A DNA stretch of 64,000 nucleotides, taken from contig NZ_PXZL01000013.1 in assembly GCF_003013405.1 (NCBI RefSeq), forward strand, positions 679,673 through 743,672. Reading direction: 5' to 3'. The stretch comes from Brevibacillus formosus (lineage in GTDB: Bacteria; Bacillota; Bacilli; Brevibacillales; Brevibacillaceae). The notes under the pieces are model-generated. The model was given only the letters and a program-made list of their open reading frames with translations. It had not been told where the DNA came from and did not search any database. The translations under genes were made by a program, and so were the position numbers. Of this stretch, positions 61,601-64,000 are shown piece by piece; the first letter of the stretch is position 1, and every line of letters begins with the position of its first letter.

Positions 61601-63409
61601 ATAGCCGATTTGAGAAGGCATCTTGCGAAGGAACTGCCTGGCTATATGGTTCCATCCTTCTTTATCCAACTGGATAAGATGCCGCTGACCCCCAACGACA
61701 AGATAGACCGAAAAGCACTACCGAAGCCAAGCCAGGATGACAATTCGGGAAGAGAATATGAGGCACCCAGAAACGAGCTGGAACAATTGCTGGCTACCAT
61801 CTGGACAGACGTTTTGGGTATCAAGCAAGTCGGTATAAAAGACAACTTCTTTGAATTGGGTGGGGATTCCATCAAAGCGATTCAAGTTTCCACGCGCCTG
61901 TACGCATCAGGCTGGACGCTTGCGATGAAAGAGCTGTTCCAACATCCGTCGATCGAGGAAGTCGCTATCCATGTAACACCGAACAACAGAGAGAGTGATC
62001 AGGGAGTCGTAGAGGGCGAGATTGGCTTGACACCCATCCAGAAGTGGTTCTTCGAGCAAAATTTCACGGATCGTCACCATTGGAATCAGGCTGTCATGCT
62101 CTATCGTGAAGAAGGCTTTGATGCAGCCCTTGTACAGCAAGCCTTCCATAAAATCGTCGAGCATCATGATGCGTTACGAATGATATACAAACAGGAAAAT
62201 GGGATCATGACGCAAATCAATCAAGGGCTTACCGATGACCGATTCCGTTTCTATTCTTTTGATGTGAGGGAACATGCAAATAGCGCAGCGCACATCCTGG
62301 AATTGTCCGATCTCATCCAAAGCAGTATCGATTTGGAACAGGGACCGCTGGTTCATTTGGCTCTCTTCTCAACCAAAGAAGGCGACCATTTACTGATTGC
62401 CATACACCATCTGGTCGTGGATGGCGTGTCTTGGCGAATCTTGTTTGAAGATTTTTCATCGGCCTATTCACAGGCTCTCCAAAATCAGGAGATCGTTTTA
62501 CCGAAGAAAACAGATTCCTATAAAGACTGGGCGGCTCAACTGGAGAGCTACGCACAGAGTGACGAGCTGTTACGGGAAGTAGCGTATTGGCACAATCTGG
62601 AGAGCACCACTACACCAGTCGCATTGCCAACTGATTTTGTCACAGCCGATCGGAAACAAAAGCACACGCACACTGTAAAGGTCGAATTGACAGCACTAGA
62701 GACAGAAAACCTTTTGCGTCACGTGCATCATGCCTATCACACAGAAATAAATGATCTGCTGCTGACAGCTTTGGGGTTAACCGTAAAAGAATGGGCAAAT
62801 ACCAACTGCCCTGTCATCAACCTGGAAGGTCACGGACGCGAGGACATTCAGAATGAAATGAATGTCACAAGAACGGTTGGCTGGTTCACATCCCAGTTCC
62901 CTGTCGTACTTGATATGGAAAAATCAGAGGACTTGGCTTACCAAATCAAGCAGATCAAAGAAAACCTGCGCCGCATTCCGAAAAAAGGAATTGGCTACGA
63001 GATTTTACGTACGATGACGTCCAGCAAGACGCAGCTATCCTTGTCATTTGCCTTGCAGCCGGAAATCAGCTTTAACTATCTCGGGCAATTTGACTCAGAT
63101 GTAAAATCGGGCGGATATACCTTCTCACCGCTCGGGACAGGACAGCTGTTCAGTCCAGAATCAGAGAGAGTATTCCTCTTGGACATTTCCGGCTTGATCG
63201 AGGATGGAAAGCTCCAGATCAGCTTTGGATACAGCAGTCTCCAGTACAAAGAAGAAACCATAACAAACTTAGCGTACAGTTACCGGAATCACTTACGGCG
63301 TATCATCGACCATTGCATGGCAAAAGAAGAAGGGGAGTTGACTCCGAGCGATCTGGGGGATGACGACCTTTCCATGGAAGAACTGGAGAACATACTGGAA
63401 ATGATTTAA
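52625..63409 (+). CDS. tycB: Tyrocidine synthetase 2 (three modules, C-A-T, C-A-T, C-A-T-E)
   Basis: 3594 residues, ATG with GAGGTG. It contains three C-A-T modules and a terminal E domain. Phosphopantetheine Ser are at about 1007, 2043 and 3082; the third lies in GGDSIKAIQ, the form that precedes E domains, the other two in GGHSLKA. C-domain motifs are FHHILMDGW, MHHIISDGV and MHHIAADAA (third has Ala for Gly). Hand-read pockets: module 1 D-V-Q-S-I-A-H-V-V-K (proline code); module 2 D-A-L-C-L-G-A-V-I-K; module 3 D-G-A-G-L-G-E-V-V-K. In tyrocidines, modules 2 and 3 load Phe or Trp, the third made D by the E domain. There is no thioesterase; that is expected in TycC. Confidence 0.96.
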   Translation: MSVFSKEQVQDMYLLTPMQEGMLFHALLDEEHNSHLVQMSISIQGDLDVGLFTNSLHVLVERYDVFRTLFLYEKLKQPLQVVLKERPIPILFCDLTAYDEQEKQQRYIQYKRNDQEKTFHLAKDSLMRVAIFQMSESEYQIIWSFHHILMDGWCFSIIFDDLLSVYLSLKNGTPISLDPVQPYSQFIRWLEKQDKEAALAYWRDYLEQFEQQTSLPRFGKSSSNAFLPAQYRFALDRNLTQQLSAIASQNQVTLPTVIQSLWGILLQSYNGTNDVLFGSVVSGRPTEIVGIDKMVGLFINTIPLRIQAKNDQTFVDLIKDVHQRTLQSQPYEHVPLYDIQNNSVLKQDLIDHLMVIENYPLVEAMQKKASTQQVGFAISEVEMFEPTNYDMTVMVMPKEEISMRFDYNAAAFDEAFIQKMAGHLKQIAACVANSPKVTLQQVTLLTETEKQQLMARNLDTSAAYPTKTMHELFMEQVERTPEQVAVVFGEQHLTYRELDEKSNQLARFLRGKGIAADSLVGTMMDRSIEMIVGILGVLKAGGAFVPIDPELPEERIAYMLEHSGIQLVVTQQHLLEKVSASTEKIDISAPAIWDESSAPVEMINHPDDLFYIIYTSGTTGKPKGVMLEHKNMANLMHFTFAKTNIDFHEKVLQYTTCSFDVCYQEIFSTLLSGGQLYLITNEMRRHVEKLFAFIQEKQISILSLPVSFLKFIFNEKDYAQSFPRCVKHIITAGEQLVVTHELQKYLRNHHVFLHNHYGPSETHVVTTYTMDPSMDIPELPPIGKPISNTGIYILDEKLQMKPEGIVGELYISGANVGRGYLHNPELTAEKFLENPYQSGERMYRTGDLARWMPDGNIEFLGRIDHQVKIRGHRIELGEIESHLLNHALIKEAVVIDRTDETGGKYLCAYVVLSEEVSNEELRAYLSRTLPEYMIPSFFMKLERIPVTPNGKTDRRALPIPEGNAFTGADYVAPTTELEQKMAAIWESVLGVSPIGIQDNFFTLGGHSLKAIHLISRMQKDCQADVPLRVLFDRPTIQEIAKYVEGVEEGTYLAIPRVVMQEHYPVSSAQKRMLILNQLDPDSTVYNLPVVTVLDGDLNVPQLEHAISGLVSRHESLRTSFHTINGEPVQRIHPECKLPITYMAATEDRLNQVITDFMRPFDLQKAPLSRIGLIKLGERRHVLIIDMHHIISDGVSSQIILNDLAQLYQDKSLPEQRIQYKDFAFWEKGLAQTDEYRKQEAYWTERFAGEIPVLNLPLDYSRPSVQSFEGERYLFRSEKQLLDGLQRVAAETGTTLYMVLMAAYHVLLAKYSGQEDMVVGTVTAGRTHPDTESITGMFVNTLAMRNQPVATKSFKQFLREVKDNTLAAFEHGEYPFEELVEKLAVSRNRSRNPLFDTLFILQNMDANPIKIEGMTVTPYVSEGKMAKFDLSLEASQDHAGLMFCFEFCTKLFKQETIERMSRHYIQILHEVIRNTDLALYEMEMLTEQEKQELLIHFNDTFKPVQLESTLPQLFEEQVLKTPDQIALVCGDKKLTYQELNKKANQLARTLRKKGVKADQRVGIMANRSLEMVIGILAILKAGGAYVPIDPDYPNDRIAYMLEDCEARLVLTHEHLGTKIAAGVECLYLEDKSNYSRITTNLDPIHTATHLAYIIYTSGTTGKPKGVMGEHKGIVNSATWNKEELALSVHDRGLLALSFAFDAFALTFFALILSGSTVVLTKDEEAKDPIALKNLISTWSCSYTVCVPSLFQAILECSTPEEISPLKMTMLGGEKLSPKLVELCKEMNPQMITINAYGPTESSVIATYLCDALPDAPITIGRPIANTSIYIVDHSHQLLPIGVVGEICIGGLGLARGYWNKPELTEEKFVSNPFKPGERMYKTGDLGRWLPDGTIEFIGRLDEQVKVRGYRIEIGEIESVLLSYETTNEAIVVAYPDGSGDTYLTAYFTSKENISEVALRTHLSQELPAYMVPTYLIQLNAFPLTPNGKIDRKALPKPEGKPATGVEYVAPANEVEATLAKIWENVLGISDIGVMDNFFDLGGHSLKAMTVVAHVHREFQVDLSLKHFFGSPTVRALSRLIENSEAASDAAIQPAEPRDYYPVSSAQQRMYLLYQLEGAGISYNTPGMIMLEGELVREQLAFALQALVDRHDIWRTSFEIIEGELVQKIHSHVKVEMEYQTAEEHQIDEIFHSFVRPFDLSVPPLIRMGLVKISDERHLLLYDMHHIAADAASVTIMFNELAELYQGRNLPEVRIQYKDFSVWQQGLFQSDAFKQQEEYWLRTFAGDISAVDLQTDYPRPAVKSFEGSHIALSTGHQLRDALLELATETKTTLFMVLLAAYNVLLSKYSGQDDIIVGTPISGRSRSELAPVVGMFVNTLAIRNKPTSEKTFKEFLMEVKQNALDAYDHQDYPFESLVEKLGIQRDPGRNPLFDTMFILQNDELDPKTLDQLVYRHYESDSAPAIAKFDLSFHMTDRETDLFLRLEYSTKLFKKDTVDRMSRHFLQILKSIAAHPDRMLQEIDMLTEEEKQLLLVEFNRTDREYAKDKTLHQLFEELAAKMPDQTALVFQGQRMSYQELNERANQLASVLREKGVEPSQIVAMLLERSLEMVIAILAILKAGGAFLPIDPEYPEERIRYMMEDSQAKLVLTHFHLIPKVTSHAQIIDLGDSRNYSSQTDDLLCINKPSDLAYIIYTSGTTGKPKGVMIEHRAIINCLQWRRDEYGFRPEDKALQVFSFAFDGFVASLFAPLLGGAVCVLPREEEAKDPIALKKLIASTGVTHYYGVPSLFQAILDCSTVADFPELRCVSLGGEKLPAQLVQKTKEKHPKIGINNEYGPTENSVVSTISRSIEPGQDITIGRPIANVKVYIVDAQHRLQPVGVVGELCIGGPGLARGYLNKPELTDEKFVVNPFEPEERMYKTGDLVKWRTDGTIEYVGRADEQVKVRGYRIEIGEIESAILAYENIDQAVVVARDDGSAAGQYLCAYVVAASEVSIADLRRHLAKELPGYMVPSFFIQLDKMPLTPNDKIDRKALPKPSQDDNSGREYEAPRNELEQLLATIWTDVLGIKQVGIKDNFFELGGDSIKAIQVSTRLYASGWTLAMKELFQHPSIEEVAIHVTPNNRESDQGVVEGEIGLTPIQKWFFEQNFTDRHHWNQAVMLYREEGFDAALVQQAFHKIVEHHDALRMIYKQENGIMTQINQGLTDDRFRFYSFDVREHANSAAHILELSDLIQSSIDLEQGPLVHLALFSTKEGDHLLIAIHHLVVDGVSWRILFEDFSSAYSQALQNQEIVLPKKTDSYKDWAAQLESYAQSDELLREVAYWHNLESTTTPVALPTDFVTADRKQKHTHTVKVELTALETENLLRHVHHAYHTEINDLLLTALGLTVKEWANTNCPVINLEGHGREDIQNEMNVTRTVGWFTSQFPVVLDMEKSEDLAYQIKQIKENLRRIPKKGIGYEILRTMTSSKTQLSLSFALQPEISFNYLGQFDSDVKSGGYTFSPLGTGQLFSPESERVFLLDISGLIEDGKLQISFGYSSLQYKEETITNLAYSYRNHLRRIIDHCMAKEEGELTPSDLGDDDLSMEELENILEMI

Positions 63410-63496
63410 TGTTTTTCCTCCAATAAAAGCTGGGCAAGAGAGTTTTTATTGGAGGAACCCTCTTTGAATCTATCAATAACAGAGTTGAGGTGCGTA

Positions 63497-64000
63497 ATGA
63501 AAAAGCAGGAAAATATCGCAAAAATTTATCCGTTAACTCCATTGCAAGAGGGCATGTTGTTTCATGCTATCAAAGATTCAGAGAGCAGTGCCTACTGCCT
63601 CCAGATGTCCGCAACGATCCAAGGAAATTTTCATCTGCCTACCTTTGAAGAGAGCATGAACAAGCTTGTAGAAAACTACGAGGTATTGCGAACGGTGTTT
63701 GTGTATCAAAACCTGCAGCGTCCCAGACAGGTTGTTTTTAAAGAGAAAAAAGCAGTTGTGCATTTCGAAAACATTACTCATTTGCCTGTAAATGATCTGA
63801 ACGATTACATAAAAGCGTATACGCGTCAGCATCATACGTTTGACCTGACAAAAGATAGCTTGATGAAAGCAGCGATTTTCCAAACAGAGGAGAACAAGTT
63901 TCAATTCGTTTGGGCGTTCCATCATATCATCGTAGACGGTTGGTCATTGGGCGTATTGCTCAATAAACTGCTCTCGTATTACGCGGCCCTTTATAAAGGG
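63497..64000 (+). CDS. tycC: Tyrocidine synthetase 3, N-terminal part (3' end outside window)
   Basis: ATG 63497 with GAGGTG upstream, 87 bp after the tycB stop. 168 codons are visible, all in the first condensation domain: MKKQENIAKIYPLTPLQEGMLFHA (acceptor communication part and C1 motif), QMSATIQGNF, and the C3 motif FHHIIVDGWS. It would accept the D-configured tetrapeptide from TycB. In known tyrocidine systems TycC has six modules (Asn, Gln, Tyr, Val, Orn, Leu) and a terminal thioesterase; none of that can be checked here. Confidence 0.95.
   Translation, partial: MKKQENIAKIYPLTPLQEGMLFHAIKDSESSAYCLQMSATIQGNFHLPTFEESMNKLVENYEVLRTVFVYQNLQRPRQVVFKEKKAVVHFENITHLPVNDLNDYIKAYTRQHHTFDLTKDSLMKAAIFQTEENKFQFVWAFHHIIVDGWSLGVLLNKLLSYYAALYKG

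Overview
The window comes from a Brevibacillus-type Firmicute of the B. brevis / B. parabrevis group. The right end carries the start of a tyrocidine synthetase operon (tycA, tycB, beginning of tycC). Codon use, strong Shine-Dalgarno (SD) sites, S-layer homology and DUF1541 proteins, a SigL-type promoter and a tyrosyl T-box all fit Paenibacillaceae/Bacillales. No rRNA or tRNA gene and no CRISPR array was seen.

Layout. (1) 1-6.7 kb: a sugar catabolism and uptake locus: LacI-family regulator, TIM-barrel isomerase, Gfo/Idh/MocA dehydrogenase, lipoprotein binding protein and two CUT1 permeases, with no local ATPase. (2) 6.7-15 kb: an accessory patch. It holds a secreted NLP (Nep1-like) protein with beta/gamma-crystallin repeats and an apparent ATT start codon, a decayed SprT-like gene, small orphan genes, a methyltransferase bracketed by 21-bp tandem repeat blocks, a secreted SLH protein and a decayed IS3-family element. 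(3) 15-21.4 kb: a sigma-54 activator divergent from a complete 2-oxoacid dehydrogenase operon (E1 alpha, E1 beta, E2, E3), with a near-consensus -24/-12 promoter between them. (4) 21.5-34 kb: metabolic, regulatory and resistance genes, including an MFS/M14 peptidase/GbsR-like group and an Lsa-type ABC-F resistance gene behind a readable transcription attenuator. (5) 34-41 kb: SelO, then an unknown CxxC protein, a kinase-HD fusion, an RNA ligase, a SUFU-domain protein and a large unknown protein, all on one strand. (6) 41-48.7 kb: a second ABC-F gene with a leader peptide and terminator, T-box-controlled tyrS, a large secreted protein, and a MarR/MFS pair. (7) 48.7 kb to the end: a ~490-nt tyc leader containing a short upstream ORF, then tycA (A-T-E), tycB (C-A-T, C-A-T, C-A-T-E) and the first 168 codons of tycC.

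The tyc genes encode an assembly line expected to make a tyrocidine-like cyclic decapeptide: D-Phe from TycA, Pro plus two further, probably aromatic, residues from TycB, and the rest from TycC. The candidate for an under-described system is the kinase-HD plus RNA-ligase pair at 36.6-38.2 kb, which has all the parts of an RNA end-healing and sealing cassette. The sequence-level regulatory observations (ATT start, two ABC-F attenuators, tyc leader ORF, repeat-bounded methyltransferase cassette) are directly checkable.
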